Shown: positions 35,245 through 45,106, counted from the first letter of the stretch. The stretch is 64,000 bases of DNA from Pseudomonadota bacterium (GCA_021838635.1 JAKCDC010000001.1:1-64000), one strand, 5' to 3'. Made by a program: numbers and translations. The notes: generated by a model not told the origin, from the sequence alone.

Positions 35245-37947
35245 CTAGAGCTTCAGGTTGAATCCGAGCATCACCTCGCGGTCATCGATCGTGGCGCCCT
35301 GCGGCAGAGTCGGTGTGCCGTAGTACGTCACGATCTTGGTGCGCAACAGGTTCGAACCCTGTGCATACACCGACAGATGATGATTGATCTGGTACTCGAG
35401 CGAGGCATCAAGCCAACCGTAACTCGCGGTATAGATCGGATTCGCTGCCAGCTGCGCATTCGAGCCGTTGTACAGCGAGGTGTAGAAGTTGCTGCGCCAG
35501 TTGTAGGCGACGCGGAACGACACCGGTCCTTTTTCGTAAATCCCGATCAGGTTGTAGCTGTTCTTGGACAGCCCGGGCAGCGTGGTCGTCTGCCCGGCGA
35601 CCGCGGTTGGAGCCGCCGCATCGATGTAGGTATAGTTCGCCGCGATTCCAAGGCCGCTCAGTAGTCCCGGCAGGTGCCGGAAGAACTGCTGGTATCCGAG
35701 CTCCAGGCCCTTCACCGTGGCGTTACCGCCGTCGACGGCACCGGTCAGGTTGTACGTGACGCCGTTGATGGCAAACGCGGCCTGCTGGGTCTCCGAGAGC
35801 CAGAAGTTCTGCAGACGCTTGTAGAACACATCCGCGGTGAGCGCCGAACCATGCGCAAAGTAGTACTCGAGCGAGGTGTCGAATTGCGTCGCGGTGGTCG
35901 GCTTGAGGTTCGGATTACCGCCGCTCGCCGCGCCCTGCGCCGGCAGCAGGCTGATCGAGGGCCGGATCTGACTGAAGTCCGGATAGGCGATCGCCTTGGA
36001 CGCCGCGAAGCGCCACTGCAGGTCATGGGTCAGCTTGAACAGCAGGTTCAAGCTCGGCAGCGCGTCGGTCTCACCGTGTGAGAAATTCGCGGGCGTGTAG
36101 ACCCCGGCGTTGCCAACCTCACCGCTCATGAAGTCCTCGTGCCGGACCACCCGCACCCCGATGTTACCGCTCATTGGGACACCAACGTGTGCTTGGAAGT
36201 TCAGCTGGACGAACCCGGCATAGGTGCGTTCGTCGACATGGTAGTCGGCGGTACCGTTGTCCGTGGGCATGGGTGCGCCGAAGGCGTTGTACACGTTCGC
36301 CGACTGGAAGTGCAGCTGGTTCGGATTAAATACCGCGTAGTCTGGAATGACCGGGGTGGAGGAAACGGCCGATAGGAACGGACTGAGCGGAACGTCGGAG
36401 AACCACTGGGAATTCGCCTGAATCTGCGCGCTGTCGATGGCCGCAAAAGTGGACCATTGGTTGAACTGATCCTTGCGGTCCGCCAACTGCACGCCGCTTT
36501 CCACCGAAGTGAGGAAGCCGTGGGCGAAGGCGTAGGTTGCGTTCAGCGTGGCGGCGGTCTCGCTGCCGCGGAAATGCTGCTCGGTGTCGTACAGGTAGCT
36601 GTGATAGTTGCTCGCCGTACTGTCGTTGAAGTTGGCGAGGTTGGTGAGATTGAAGCCCGGCACGAGCGAGCTCGTGATACCGGAGGTGGATACGCTCTGC
36701 GCAATTGTCGGAACGGTCGTGCCGATATCGACGGCCGGATTATTCAGCCGCTCTGTCGCTTTCGTGTAACTGAGATCGCCGACGACAGTCCACGGGATAG
36801 GTGTCCATTTCAGATGCAGATTGTACTGGCGGTTGACGTCCTCGACAGTACGCCACGCACCGACGGTGCTCGCCAGACCATTATTGAAGGTGACCGCACT
36901 GGCATCGCTGGTGCCCGGAAAGAGTGAGACCGATCCTGGCTGAATCGTGCCGCCACCCTGCTGGGAGAAGAAGGTGTACTGGTTCTGCACCCATGTAAAG
37001 TCTTCGCTCATGGCCTCCGCGTAGGCTTGGAAGTCACTAGTCGGCTTCCACTGCAGGACGGCGTCGACGCCGATGCGCTTGCGGTTGCCGACGAACATGG
37101 TGTTGTACACCCCGTTGGTGTACTCGACGGTCTTACCCGGGATGGCGGTGTTGCTGATGGCGATTGAATTGTTCGTCGCCCCGTCTTCGCGGTAGGCCCG
37201 ATCGTGGTAGGAAAAATCGAGTAAGGCGCCAACCTTGCCGATGCCCGTGCGCCAGATGTCGCTCGCCAGCATGTTGAAGTTCGGACGGGCCGTGCCGATC
37301 ATGTCGCCGTAGGTCTCCCCGGCGCTGAAGTCGAGCTGATGGCCCGAGAAATCGAATGGCCGGTGTGTGCGCAGATCGACGGTGCCGGCAAGGCCGCCGG
37401 CGATCTGGCTCGCCGTGGGATCTTTGTAGACGTCGATTCCGGCGAGCAGCGAGGAAGGAATATCTTCAAGGTTCAGCACGCGGCTGCCGGTGGCGCTGAA
37501 CACTTCGCGGCCGTTCAGGGTGGTCTCCGCGTAGGGTAACCCGCGGATTTCATAGCCACTATTGATCACCGAGCCGCCGATGTTGACCGTGCCGCCGCCT
37601 TCACCGAGCTGGCGGCTGATCTGGATGCCGGGGATGCGCTGCAGCGCGTCGATTGCGGTGACGTCGGGGAGTTTGCCGATCTGCGAGGCGACGATGGCGT
37701 CCTCGATGGTGTTCGAGAAACGCTTGATGTTCAGCGCGCTCTCCATGCTGGCACGGATGCCGGTCACGACCACTTCCTTCAGGACCGCAGGCGCCGCGGC
37801 TTTCTTGTGATCGTGGGCGTTACCCGCGGTCGAGTCGGCGGCCGTCGCGGCCTGGGGGCCGGGTCCGGCAGATTTGGCCCAGGCGGGCACGGCGCCGGCC
37901 AATGCCAGCGCGACGGCTCCGGACACGAGCCTTGACGTGAGCTTCAT
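35245..37947 (-). CDS. TonB-dependent receptor for oligosaccharide uptake
   Basis: A 900-residue outer-membrane protein with a Sec signal peptide (1-24, ending PAWA). A TonB-box-like segment EVVVTGIRAS lies at about 58-67. The plug domain contains IVASQIGKLPDVTAIDALQRIPGIQI and RVLNLEDIPSSLLAGIDVYKDP, and a long beta-barrel ends in VMLGFNLKL. The style matches the large Xanthomonas/Caulobacter TonB-dependent receptors that import plant oligosaccharides. It is co-directional with the propeller hydrolase gene and diverges from the third GH78 gene, so rhamnose-containing oligomers are the likely cargo. No TonB/ExbBD genes are in the window. Confidence 0.92.
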   Translation of the reverse strand: MKLTSRLVSGAVALALAGAVPAWAKSAGPGPQAATAADSTAGNAHDHKKAAAPAVLKEVVVTGIRASMESALNIKRFSNTIEDAIVASQIGKLPDVTAIDALQRIPGIQISRQLGEGGGTVNIGGSVINSGYEIRGLPYAETTLNGREVFSATGSRVLNLEDIPSSLLAGIDVYKDPTASQIAGGLAGTVDLRTHRPFDFSGHQLDFSAGETYGDMIGTARPNFNMLASDIWRTGIGKVGALLDFSYHDRAYREDGATNNSIAISNTAIPGKTVEYTNGVYNTMFVGNRKRIGVDAVLQWKPTSDFQAYAEAMSEDFTWVQNQYTFFSQQGGGTIQPGSVSLFPGTSDASAVTFNNGLASTVGAWRTVEDVNRQYNLHLKWTPIPWTVVGDLSYTKATERLNNPAVDIGTTVPTIAQSVSTSGITSSLVPGFNLTNLANFNDSTASNYHSYLYDTEQHFRGSETAATLNATYAFAHGFLTSVESGVQLADRKDQFNQWSTFAAIDSAQIQANSQWFSDVPLSPFLSAVSSTPVIPDYAVFNPNQLHFQSANVYNAFGAPMPTDNGTADYHVDERTYAGFVQLNFQAHVGVPMSGNIGVRVVRHEDFMSGEVGNAGVYTPANFSHGETDALPSLNLLFKLTHDLQWRFAASKAIAYPDFSQIRPSISLLPAQGAASGGNPNLKPTTATQFDTSLEYYFAHGSALTADVFYKRLQNFWLSETQQAAFAINGVTYNLTGAVDGGNATVKGLELGYQQFFRHLPGLLSGLGIAANYTYIDAAAPTAVAGQTTTLPGLSKNSYNLIGIYEKGPVSFRVAYNWRSNFYTSLYNGSNAQLAANPIYTASYGWLDASLEYQINHHLSVYAQGSNLLRTKIVTYYGTPTLPQGATIDDREVMLGFNLKL

Positions 37948-38156
37948 GATCGATCCCCCTCGAGTCAGTTAATGCAGTTTCGTAAACGCCTAAGACCGCG
38001 ATATTCAGCGGTTCCGCCTGCAGCGTTGTTTACAGGCGGATGATATCTTCGTATATAAATATAAATACCATTGGCGCACCGGCGGACGCAAGAGGAATCT
38101 CATAATATGAAACGCGAGATCATATTCTTGGACGACGTCTGTTGGTCCTGCGCCAC
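37948..38156. promoter_or_regulatory. Divergent promoter region, TonB receptor / GH78
   Basis: The 209-bp region is AT-rich in its middle (about 38040-38130). An inverted repeat TCCGCCTG (38013-38020) / CAGGCGGA (38033-38040) with a 12-base loop lies on the receptor side and would fall in the receptor mRNA leader or serve as an operator. A run of TATATAAATATAAAT at about 38052-38066 is a plausible promoter core. No match to a named regulator site was recognised. Confidence 0.4.
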
Positions 38157-41006
38157 ATGACGTCGCGCCGTACCGTGTTGCGCCTGCTGGCGCTCGGGAC
38201 ACCGGCCGGGCTGGCCGGCGTGCGCACCGCGCAGGCCACCGAGCCGAACGGACCGTGCGACGTCAGTCCGATGGATCTGCAGATCGAGTGGCGCAGCGCG
38301 GCGCATGGCATCGATGCGTGCCGGCCCCGCTTCGGCTGGACGCTCGCGCCACGCTCAGCGGCGCTGCGGGTGCTCGGCCAGAGCGCCTGGCAGGTGATCG
38401 TAGCCCGTTTCCCCGCCGCGATCCGGGCGGGGCATGGGGAGATCTGGGACAGTGGCCGGTGCAGTTCGCCCGCCCTGCGGGTCGCGCCGGAACATGATCT
38501 GCCCCTGACATCGCAAAGCCTCTACTGGTGGGCCGTGCGCGTCTGGGACCAACGCGGCCGCCCCAGTGAGTTCACTCCGCCGGTCTTGTTCAGCACCGGC
38601 GTCGTGCAGGCCTCCGACTGGCGTGCGCAATGGATTTCGGACGGCCCGGACTGGCCGGCAAGCCCCCTGCCCCCACCGGCGATCAATCGCAGCCCGCCGT
38701 CCGAGCCGCGGCCGATGCCACTGTTCCGGCGGGAGTTCCAGGTGCGCAAGCCGCTACGGTGCGCGCTGCTGTCGGTGTGCGGGCTGGGTCAGTATGCCCT
38801 ACACATCAATGGGGATCCGGTGAGCACGAGCGTGCTCAATCCCGGCTGGACCGATTACACCAAGACCGTGCTCTACGACACGTTCGAGGTCACCTCGCGC
38901 TTGCGCCCGGGAACGAATGTGCTCGGCGTGCTGCTCGGCAACGGGTTCTTCAATGTCGAGAAATATCCCGGCCGGTATACCAAGTTCGTGGGCAGTTTCG
39001 GGCGTCCGAAGCTGATCGCGCAGCTGCGCATGCTGTATGCCGATGGCAGCGAGGACTGGGTGGTCAGTGATGCGTCCTGGGACACTCACCCTGGTCCGAT
39101 TGTGCTGTCGTCGGTGTACGGCGGAGAGGATTTCGATGCCCGGCGCGCCCTACCCGGCTGGGACCGTCCGGGGTTCGCAGCCGCCGGCTGGCGGCGTGCC
39201 ACGCAGGTGCGCCAGCCCGGCGGGCGCCTGCGCGCCCAGACGGTTCCGGCAGTGAGGGCTGCGCGCACCCTGAAGCCCATGGCCGTCACGCAGCCGAAAC
39301 CGGGCGTGTTTGTCTACGATCTCGGGGAGAATTTTTCTGGTTGGCCGGTCATTACCGTGCGCGGCCCGGCCGGATGCACGGTACGCCTGCTGCCCGGCGA
39401 GCTGCTGCAGAAGGACGGTTGCGTCACCCAGCGCAGTGCAGCCGCGACACCCTCGGATGCCGTCTGGTTCACCTACACCCTGGCCGGTACGGGCCTTGAG
39501 CGGTGGCAGCCTCGGTTCAGCTACTACGGCTTTCGGTATGTGCAAGTCGAAGGCGCCACGCCGAGCGATCGACAACGTTCCGGTGTGCCCGAACTGCGCT
39601 CGCTTGAAGGGCAGTTCCTGCACGATTCACTAGCGCGCATCGGCACGCTCGAGATCGGCCAGCCGATGCTGCGCCGCATCCATCAGCTCATCGTACAGGC
39701 CTTGCTCAGCAACAGTTTCAGTGTGCTCACCGACTGCCCACAACGCGAGAAGCTCGGGTGGCTGGAGCAGACGTACCTCAATGCCGATACCGTGTTCTAC
39801 AACGAACAGGCGGTCACGGTGTACGAGAAGATGCTGCGCGACATGATGGACAGCCAGCGGGCTTCAGGACTGGTGCCGAGCATCGCCCCGGAGTACGTCG
39901 CATTCCTCGATGCCGACGGGCGCAATTCCGCGTTCCGCGATTCCCCGGAATGGGGTTCGGCGATCGTGCTCTCGCCGTGGGCGGCATACCGCTACACCGG
40001 CGACAGACGCATCCTCGCCACCGGCTACCCGGCCATGTGCCGCTACGCGGCCTACTTGGCTTCACGCGCCCACGGCGATCTGCTCGACTACGGTCTCGGA
40101 GATTGGTTCGACTGGGGACCGAAGCCGCCGGGAGAATCGCAGCTGACCAGCAAGCGCTTGACGGCCTCGGCGACCTACTGCCGGGTGCTCGCCACGCTCG
40201 CGGCCATCGCACGGCTCCTTGGATACAGCACTGATGCGGGCCGCTTCGCACGACGCGCCGTGACGGTGCGCCGCGCTCTGAATCGCGCGCTGTTCGATCC
40301 GGCCACCCATTCGTACGGAAGCGGCAGCCAGACAGCCAATGCCATGCCGCTGGCGATTGGCTTAGTGCCGGCCCAGGAGCGCAGCGCAGTCCTGGCAAAC
40401 CTGGTCGCTGACATCCGGGCACACGGCAATCACGTGACGGCCGGAGACATCGGTTTCCTTTATGTCATCCTGGCGCTGATGCAAGGGGGCCGCGCGGATG
40501 TCCTGTTCGACATCCTTACGCAGACGACGGCGCCGAGCTATGGATACCAGCTGGCGCGCGGTGCGACTGCGCTCACAGAAACCTGGAACGCGAATCCCGA
40601 CAACTCGCAGAACCATTTCATGCTCGGCCAGGCGGAGGCGTGGCTTTACGGTGGCCTGGCTGGTTTGCGCATCGATCAGCACCGCGCGGCGCATGAGCGC
40701 ATCCGCATTGAGCCGCAGCCGGTCAAAGGCGTTCGCTACGCGGCGGTGCACTACCAGGGGGTATTCGGCGAGGTGAGCGTGCGCTGGGTGAAGAATCGCA
40801 CCGAGAGCCGACTGCGACTGCGCGTGAGCGTGCCGGCCGGCATGCTGGCGACACTCGCCATACCGTGTGCCGAGCCAAGTCGGATCCGCGCAGGCGGGCA
40901 CGCACTCGATAACACTTACGGCGTCTTACACGCGCGGCGCAGTGCCGGACGCACGCTGATCACAGTGGGGTCAGGCCATTACGTCTTTGACGCACCGCTC
41001 GTCTGA
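38157..41006 (+). CDS. Alpha-L-rhamnosidase, GH78 (third)
   Basis: A 949-residue enzyme with a twin-arginine signal (SRRTVLR followed by a hydrophobic stretch, cleavage near ATE at about 28). N-terminal fibronectin-like and carbohydrate-binding sandwich domains precede the (alpha/alpha)6 barrel. The catalytic block reads DCPQREKLGWLEQ near 527-540, the other major variant of the GH78 acid region, and GATALTETWN near 801-810 carries the base-side Glu. This differs from the DERMGWMGD and DRNRWMGD forms in the other two copies, so the three enzymes come from separate GH78 subgroups and are not recent duplicates. It diverges from the TonB receptor gene. Confidence 0.9.
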   Translation: MTSRRTVLRLLALGTPAGLAGVRTAQATEPNGPCDVSPMDLQIEWRSAAHGIDACRPRFGWTLAPRSAALRVLGQSAWQVIVARFPAAIRAGHGEIWDSGRCSSPALRVAPEHDLPLTSQSLYWWAVRVWDQRGRPSEFTPPVLFSTGVVQASDWRAQWISDGPDWPASPLPPPAINRSPPSEPRPMPLFRREFQVRKPLRCALLSVCGLGQYALHINGDPVSTSVLNPGWTDYTKTVLYDTFEVTSRLRPGTNVLGVLLGNGFFNVEKYPGRYTKFVGSFGRPKLIAQLRMLYADGSEDWVVSDASWDTHPGPIVLSSVYGGEDFDARRALPGWDRPGFAAAGWRRATQVRQPGGRLRAQTVPAVRAARTLKPMAVTQPKPGVFVYDLGENFSGWPVITVRGPAGCTVRLLPGELLQKDGCVTQRSAAATPSDAVWFTYTLAGTGLERWQPRFSYYGFRYVQVEGATPSDRQRSGVPELRSLEGQFLHDSLARIGTLEIGQPMLRRIHQLIVQALLSNSFSVLTDCPQREKLGWLEQTYLNADTVFYNEQAVTVYEKMLRDMMDSQRASGLVPSIAPEYVAFLDADGRNSAFRDSPEWGSAIVLSPWAAYRYTGDRRILATGYPAMCRYAAYLASRAHGDLLDYGLGDWFDWGPKPPGESQLTSKRLTASATYCRVLATLAAIARLLGYSTDAGRFARRAVTVRRALNRALFDPATHSYGSGSQTANAMPLAIGLVPAQERSAVLANLVADIRAHGNHVTAGDIGFLYVILALMQGGRADVLFDILTQTTAPSYGYQLARGATALTETWNANPDNSQNHFMLGQAEAWLYGGLAGLRIDQHRAAHERIRIEPQPVKGVRYAAVHYQGVFGEVSVRWVKNRTESRLRLRVSVPAGMLATLAIPCAEPSRIRAGGHALDNTYGVLHARRSAGRTLITVGSGHYVFDAPLV

Positions 41007-41065
41007 GGCCCACTCGCGACAGGTGATGTCACGCCCTGCAGGCGTCGATCGGCACACCGGAGCAA

Positions 41066-41092
41066 GTATCCGGCGAATGTTGCCGGCGATAC
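41066..41092. terminator. Possible bidirectional terminator hairpin
   Basis: GTATC (41066-41070) pairs with GATAC (41088-41092), and CGGC (41071-41074) with GCCG (41082-41085), leaving a 7-base loop and a 2-base bulge. It is in the 90-bp gap between the converging GH78 and mnmE genes, at the border of the glycan island and the core chromosome. No T-run is present. Confidence 0.35.
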
Positions 41093-41096
41093 CCCG

Positions 41097-42449
41097 CTAT
41101 TTGCCGATGCAGAAGCTGCCGAAGATACGCCCCAGCAGATCCTCGCTGGTGAACACCCCGGTGATTTCGCTCAGCGCCTGTTGTGCCCCGCGCAGGTCCT
41201 CGGCGACGAGCTCGCCGCTGCGGCTCTCGTGTAGCCGCCGCTCTGCCTCCTCGACCATCCGGCGCGCACGGAGCAGCGCGTCGAGGTGACGACGGCGCGC
41301 CGAGACTGTGCCGGTGTCAATGTTCTTGAAGCCGACGCAATCTTTCAGGTGCGCGCGCAGGCGCTCGATGCCATCGCCGGTGAGCGCCGAGACGGCGACC
41401 CGTGGAGGACCCGCCACCGTGTCCGCGAGCGGAATCCCCGCGGCCAGATCGCTCTTATTCAGCACCAGCGTGACCGGAACATCGTGCGGCAGGCGTTCCC
41501 GTTCCTCGCGATAGGCTGCGCCCTGCGGATCCTGTAGCAGATCGATCACAAACAGCACCCGGTCGGCGCGGCGCATCTGCTCGTGCGCCCGGCGGATGCC
41601 CTCGGCCTCGACCGCATCAGCGCCGTCGCGCAACCCCGCGGTGTCGAGCACGTGCAACGGCATCCCATCGATATCGATTCTCTCGCGCACGATATCGCGC
41701 GTCGTCCCGGGGATCGGCGTCACGATGGCTGCATCGTAACCGGCGAGCCGATTCAACAGACTTGATTTGCCGGCGTTCGGCCGCCCGGCCAGCACCACGG
41801 TCATGCCCTCGCGCAGCAGCGCACCCTGACGGGCACTGTGCTCGATGCCCTCGAAATGATCCGTCAGAGCGCGAAAACGTTCTTGCAGCTGGCGGTCGGC
41901 GAGAAAGTCGATCTCTTCCTCGGGAAAATCGATGGCCGCCTCCACGTACATGCGAACGTCGATCACCGCCTCGGTCAGCCCGTGCACCATGGCGGAGAAC
42001 TCCCCCTGCAGCGAGCGCATGGCCGCCCGAGCCGCTTCGCGTGAACCGGCGTCGATCAGATCGGCGATGGCTTCGGCCTGAGTGAGATCGACCTTCTCGT
42101 TGAGAAAGGCGCGTAACGTAAACTCCCCGGGCTGCGCCCGGCGCGCGCCGAGTTCCAGGATCCGCGCCACCACCGCTTCGAGGACCGCCGGACCGCCATG
42201 CCCGTGCAGCTCCAGCACATGCTCACCGGTGTAGGAATGCGGCGCGGGGAAGAACAGCCCGAGACCGGCGTCGATCGGCTCCTGGGCCGCGTCGAGAAAG
42301 CGCGCGAAGCGCGCGGTGCGCGCGGGCGGCAGCTCGCCGAGCAGTACCGCCGCGATTTCGGGCACTTTCGGCCCGGACACGCGCACGATGCCGATGCCGC
42401 CGCGTCCCGGCGGGGTAGCCGGCGCCACGATGGTATCCGTACGCGTCAT
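41097..42449 (-). CDS. mnmE: tRNA modification GTPase MnmE
   Basis: The 450-residue protein is a complete MnmE. The N-terminal folate-binding domain begins DTIVAPATPPGRGGIGIVRVSG, and the helical domain holds QAEAIADLIDAGS. The inserted G domain has GRPNAGKSSLLN (P-loop), the IPGTTRD switch, DTAGLRDG and LNKSDL. The C-terminus is FCIGK with the cysteine expected for the uridine-modifying reaction. With MnmG it installs the cmnm5 group at U34 of tRNAs. It follows yidC by 43 bases in the leftward rpmH-rnpA-yidD-yidC-mnmE arrangement common to gammaproteobacteria. Confidence 0.98.
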   Translation of the reverse strand: MTRTDTIVAPATPPGRGGIGIVRVSGPKVPEIAAVLLGELPPARTARFARFLDAAQEPIDAGLGLFFPAPHSYTGEHVLELHGHGGPAVLEAVVARILELGARRAQPGEFTLRAFLNEKVDLTQAEAIADLIDAGSREAARAAMRSLQGEFSAMVHGLTEAVIDVRMYVEAAIDFPEEEIDFLADRQLQERFRALTDHFEGIEHSARQGALLREGMTVVLAGRPNAGKSSLLNRLAGYDAAIVTPIPGTTRDIVRERIDIDGMPLHVLDTAGLRDGADAVEAEGIRRAHEQMRRADRVLFVIDLLQDPQGAAYREERERLPHDVPVTLVLNKSDLAAGIPLADTVAGPPRVAVSALTGDGIERLRAHLKDCVGFKNIDTGTVSARRRHLDALLRARRMVEEAERRLHESRSGELVAEDLRGAQQALSEITGVFTSEDLLGRIFGSFCIGK

Positions 42450-42492
42450 GGGTCCAAGAGTACCCCCGCGGCCCGGCTGATAGAAGAGTCCG

Positions 42493-44184
42493 TTAGGTGC
42501 GGGCTCCCACGGCTCCCGCGATGCGCCGATTGATGTTCCACTGCTGCAGGATCGACAGCAGGCTGTTCACCACGTAGTACAGCACCAGGCCCGAGGGGAA
42601 GAACGCGAACAGGCCCGCCATGACCAGCGGCATGAACATGAACATCTTGGCCTGCACCGGATCGGGAGGCGCGGGATTGAGCTTGTACTGCAGCACGCCG
42701 GTCATGGCCATGATGGCCGGGAGAATGAAGTACGGATCACGCGCCGAGAGGTCCTGGATCCAGAACATGAACGGGGCCTGACGCAGCTCGACGCTGTAGA
42801 GCAGCACCCAGTAGAAGGCGATGAACACCGGAAACTGCAGCAGCATCGGCAGGCAGCCGGAGACTGGATTGACTTTCTCGCGCTTGTACAGCTCCATCAT
42901 GGCGCGGCCAAGCTGTTCCTTGTCGTCCTTGTAGGTCTCCTGGATGTTCTTGATACGCGGTCCGAGCGCCTTCATCTTGGCCATCGAGCGGCCGCTGGTT
43001 TCCGAGAGCGGATAGAACAGCAGCTTCAAGAGGATGGTGACGACGATGATCGCCACGCCCCAGTTACCGGTGAGCTTGTGGACTTCGCTCAGCATCCAGA
43101 ACAGCGGACGCGCCAGGAGCGTGAGTTTGCCGTAGTCATCGAGATAGGTGAGGGTCGGATCGGTCCGTTCCAGCTGCGCATGCAGGGTCGGTCCGACGAA
43201 CAGCGTCTGGCCCAGGGTCAGCGCCGCCCCAGGCGCCACCGTATGTTCCGGTCCGGAGGCCGCCAGCAGATAGGCGGTACCGGAGACCTGTGAGCTGAAT
43301 CGGTACGGTGCACCCGTCGGCGGCACCACAGCACTGACGAAATCGTGCTGCGGAACGGCAATCCAACCGTCGGTCACCGTGCGGGTGTAATGCTGGTAGT
43401 CGCTGCTGGCCGGATCGAGCTTCACGTATTCGTGGCCGTTCCAGATCGCAGGACCGTGATAGGCCTTGCTGCCCGGATCGAAATAGCTGCCGCTGGTGCG
43501 CGGATCGTTGCGGAACAGCTGCGCGTACTGCGTGACGGTCCACGGCTGCGCGCTGCCGTTGTGGACCGCGTACTGCAGGCGGATGCGGTAGGAGCCCTTG
43601 CGGAAGATAAAGGTCTTGGTAACCGTGATGCCGTTGGCGGACCAGGTCAGCGGGACGCGCAGCACGCCGCTCGGACCCATGCGGTACACGGGCTGCGGGG
43701 CGGTGAACGCGGCGGTCTGGGTCGGGTAGAGCGATCCGGCCGGGCCCGTCAGGCCGGTCTGCAGGAGATACTCGGTCGCGGGGTCGGGGTTCTCGAGCAC
43801 GACCCGCTCGGATTTGCCCTTCACCTTCGCATACTTCAGCAACTTCACGTGCTCGAGCGTGCCACCCTGGGTGCTGATCTGCAGGTCGTACACGTCGGTG
43901 TGTACCTGCACGGTCGCAGCCCCCGGGGCCGGCGCCACGGGAAGCGTGGCACCCGGGCCCGGGGCGCTCATCGGTGCGGCGCTGGGGAGGGGAGACGCAG
44001 CGGGCCGCGCCGCCGCGCTCTGCGGGGTCTGCGGGACGTTCGCGGCGAGGTTCGCCGGTGCGGGGGCCTGCTGTGTGTGCACCCCGTTCGGCGCGGACGC
44101 GAAATCCGTGGTCCAGGTCGTGTAGTTGAACCACAGCAGCAGGGCAAGCCCCAGCCAGACGAAATAGCGCAATTGATTAGTCAT
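42493..44184 (-). CDS. yidC: Membrane protein insertase YidC
   Basis: A 563-residue inner-membrane insertase. An N-terminal helix ([15 protein letters not shown]) is followed by a Pro/Ala-rich linker and the large periplasmic beta domain. The conserved C-terminal five-helix core includes [43 protein letters not shown] and a positively charged tail. It inserts and folds membrane proteins with or without SecYEG. I start at ATG 44184 because translation from there gives the usual MTNQLRYF-type beginning. It overlaps the end of yidD by 8 bases, so the two genes are translationally linked. Confidence 0.97.
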   Translation of the reverse strand: MTNQLRYFVWLGLALLLWFNYTTWTTDFASAPNGVHTQQAPAPANLAANVPQTPQSAAARPAASPLPSAAPMSAPGPGATLPVAPAPGAATVQVHTDVYDLQISTQGGTLEHVKLLKYAKVKGKSERVVLENPDPATEYLLQTGLTGPAGSLYPTQTAAFTAPQPVYRMGPSGVLRVPLTWSANGITVTKTFIFRKGSYRIRLQYAVHNGSAQPWTVTQYAQLFRNDPRTSGSYFDPGSKAYHGPAIWNGHEYVKLDPASSDYQHYTRTVTDGWIAVPQHDFVSAVVPPTGAPYRFSSQVSGTAYLLAASGPEHTVAPGAALTLGQTLFVGPTLHAQLERTDPTLTYLDDYGKLTLLARPLFWMLSEVHKLTGNWGVAIIVVTILLKLLFYPLSETSGRSMAKMKALGPRIKNIQETYKDDKEQLGRAMMELYKREKVNPVSGCLPMLLQFPVFIAFYWVLLYSVELRQAPFMFWIQDLSARDPYFILPAIMAMTGVLQYKLNPAPPDPVQAKMFMFMPLVMAGLFAFFPSGLVLYYVVNSLLSILQQWNINRRIAGAVGART

Positions 44185-44422
44185 GTCGGTGAGCAATCGG
44201 GGTCGAGCCATGGACAGGCACCGGATCGTAGCCGCCCGCATGCCAGGGATGGCAGCGGCCGATGCGCTTCAGCGCCAGCCAGCCACCGCGCAGGATGCCG
44301 AAGCGTTCGATCGCTTCGGCGGCATAGTGGGAACAGGACGGGTGGAACCGGCAGTTGGACCCGAGCAGGGGACTGAGCGTCCACTGATACAGGCGGATCA
44401 GGGCGAGGGCGAGGGCGCGCAT
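44177..44422 (-). CDS. yidD: Membrane protein insertion efficiency factor YidD
   Basis: The 81-residue protein matches YidD: an amphipathic N-terminus ([18 protein letters not shown]) then [19 protein letters not shown], with the three conserved cysteines and histidine, and [20 protein letters not shown]. It helps membrane protein insertion near YidC. It overlaps rnpA upstream by 25 bases and yidC downstream by 8. Confidence 0.96.
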   Translation of the reverse strand: MRALALALIRLYQWTLSPLLGSNCRFHPSCSHYAAEAIERFGILRGGWLALKRIGRCHPWHAGGYDPVPVHGSTPIAHRHD

Positions 44423-44781
44423 CGTTCAATGACCTGGCGCCATAGCGCCGCAAGACTGGCATGCAATTCGGGTCCCGGGGCAGCAAGGGCCCGGGACCGG
44501 GCGCTGACCACGAGGTCCACGCCGGGCAGCGCCTGCTGATGGCGCCGGAAGGATTCGCGGATGATGCGGCGGATACGGTTGCGTTCCACCGCGGTACGGG
44601 TGACGCGCAGCGCGACGGCCAGGCCGAGGCGGGGACCGCTCTTGTCGTTGCTGATCACTGTCACCGCGAAAAATCCGTTGCCAAAGCGCCTGCCGCGCAG
44701 GCGCGCCGCATCGAAATCCGATTTATGCCGCACCCGCCTCGAGGGCGGAAACGTCAGCCGCGCTCGAGGCTCACGAGACAT
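44398..44781 (-). CDS. rnpA: Ribonuclease P protein component
   Basis: A 127-residue basic protein with the RnpA signature [26 protein letters not shown] at about 66-91, the RNA-binding RNR region. The N-terminus [18 protein letters not shown] is also typical. It binds M1 RNA and helps mature tRNA 5' ends. ATG 44781 has GAGG eight bases upstream and gives normal length; an in-frame ATG at 44847 would add 22 atypical residues and leave only 39 bases to rpmH. The gene order rpmH-rnpA-yidD-yidC is conserved. Confidence 0.95.
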   Translation of the reverse strand: MSREPRARLTFPPSRRVRHKSDFDAARLRGRRFGNGFFAVTVISNDKSGPRLGLAVALRVTRTAVERNRIRRIIRESFRRHQQALPGVDLVVSARSRALAAPGPELHASLAALWRQVIERCAPSPSP

Positions 44782-44886
44782 GCGGACCACCTCGTTGTAC
44801 GCCAGGATGCAGGCCGGGGCCGGGTCGTTCCGGCCCCGCAGACGCATCGGCGTCGGCCGGGCAGCAGTCGTCAGCGCCGTCCCGCG

Positions 44887-45021
44887 TTACGGGATCAGCT
44901 TCTTACGTCCTTTGGCACGGCGACGGGCCAGCACTTTGCGGCCGTTTTGGGTCGCCATACGCGCCCGGAACCCGTGTGTACGCTTTCGGCGCACTTTGCT
45001 CGGTTGGTAGGTACGCTTCAT
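44887..45021 (-). CDS. rpmH: 50S ribosomal protein L34
   Basis: The 44-residue frame reads [18 protein letters not shown], continues with [20 protein letters not shown] and ends RKKLIP, the full bacterial L34 sequence. It is a small, very basic protein of the large ribosomal subunit. It starts the leftward gene row and faces dnaA across a 294-bp gap, the usual origin-region layout. Confidence 0.98.
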   Translation of the reverse strand: MKRTYQPSKVRRKRTHGFRARMATQNGRKVLARRRAKGRKKLIP

Positions 45022-45077
45022 ACCGGGGCTCCAGAAGGTTCCAGTGGGGTCCAAAAAGGGGCGGCAAGGCTAAGCCG

Positions 45078-45106
45078 TTGACCGCCAAGGTGTCAATATT
45101 TAATCG
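45078..45106. promoter_or_regulatory. Overlapping candidate promoters for rpmH and dnaA
   Basis: On the minus strand a perfect TTGACA (45096 down to 45091) lies about 70 bases before rpmH, with a weak -10 (TTAGCC) 17 bases further on. On the plus strand TTGACC (45078-45083) is followed after 17 bases by TAATCG, or after 13 by TATTTA, as a possible dnaA promoter. The two would overlap face to face. Only the rpmH -35 is a good match. Confidence 0.35.
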
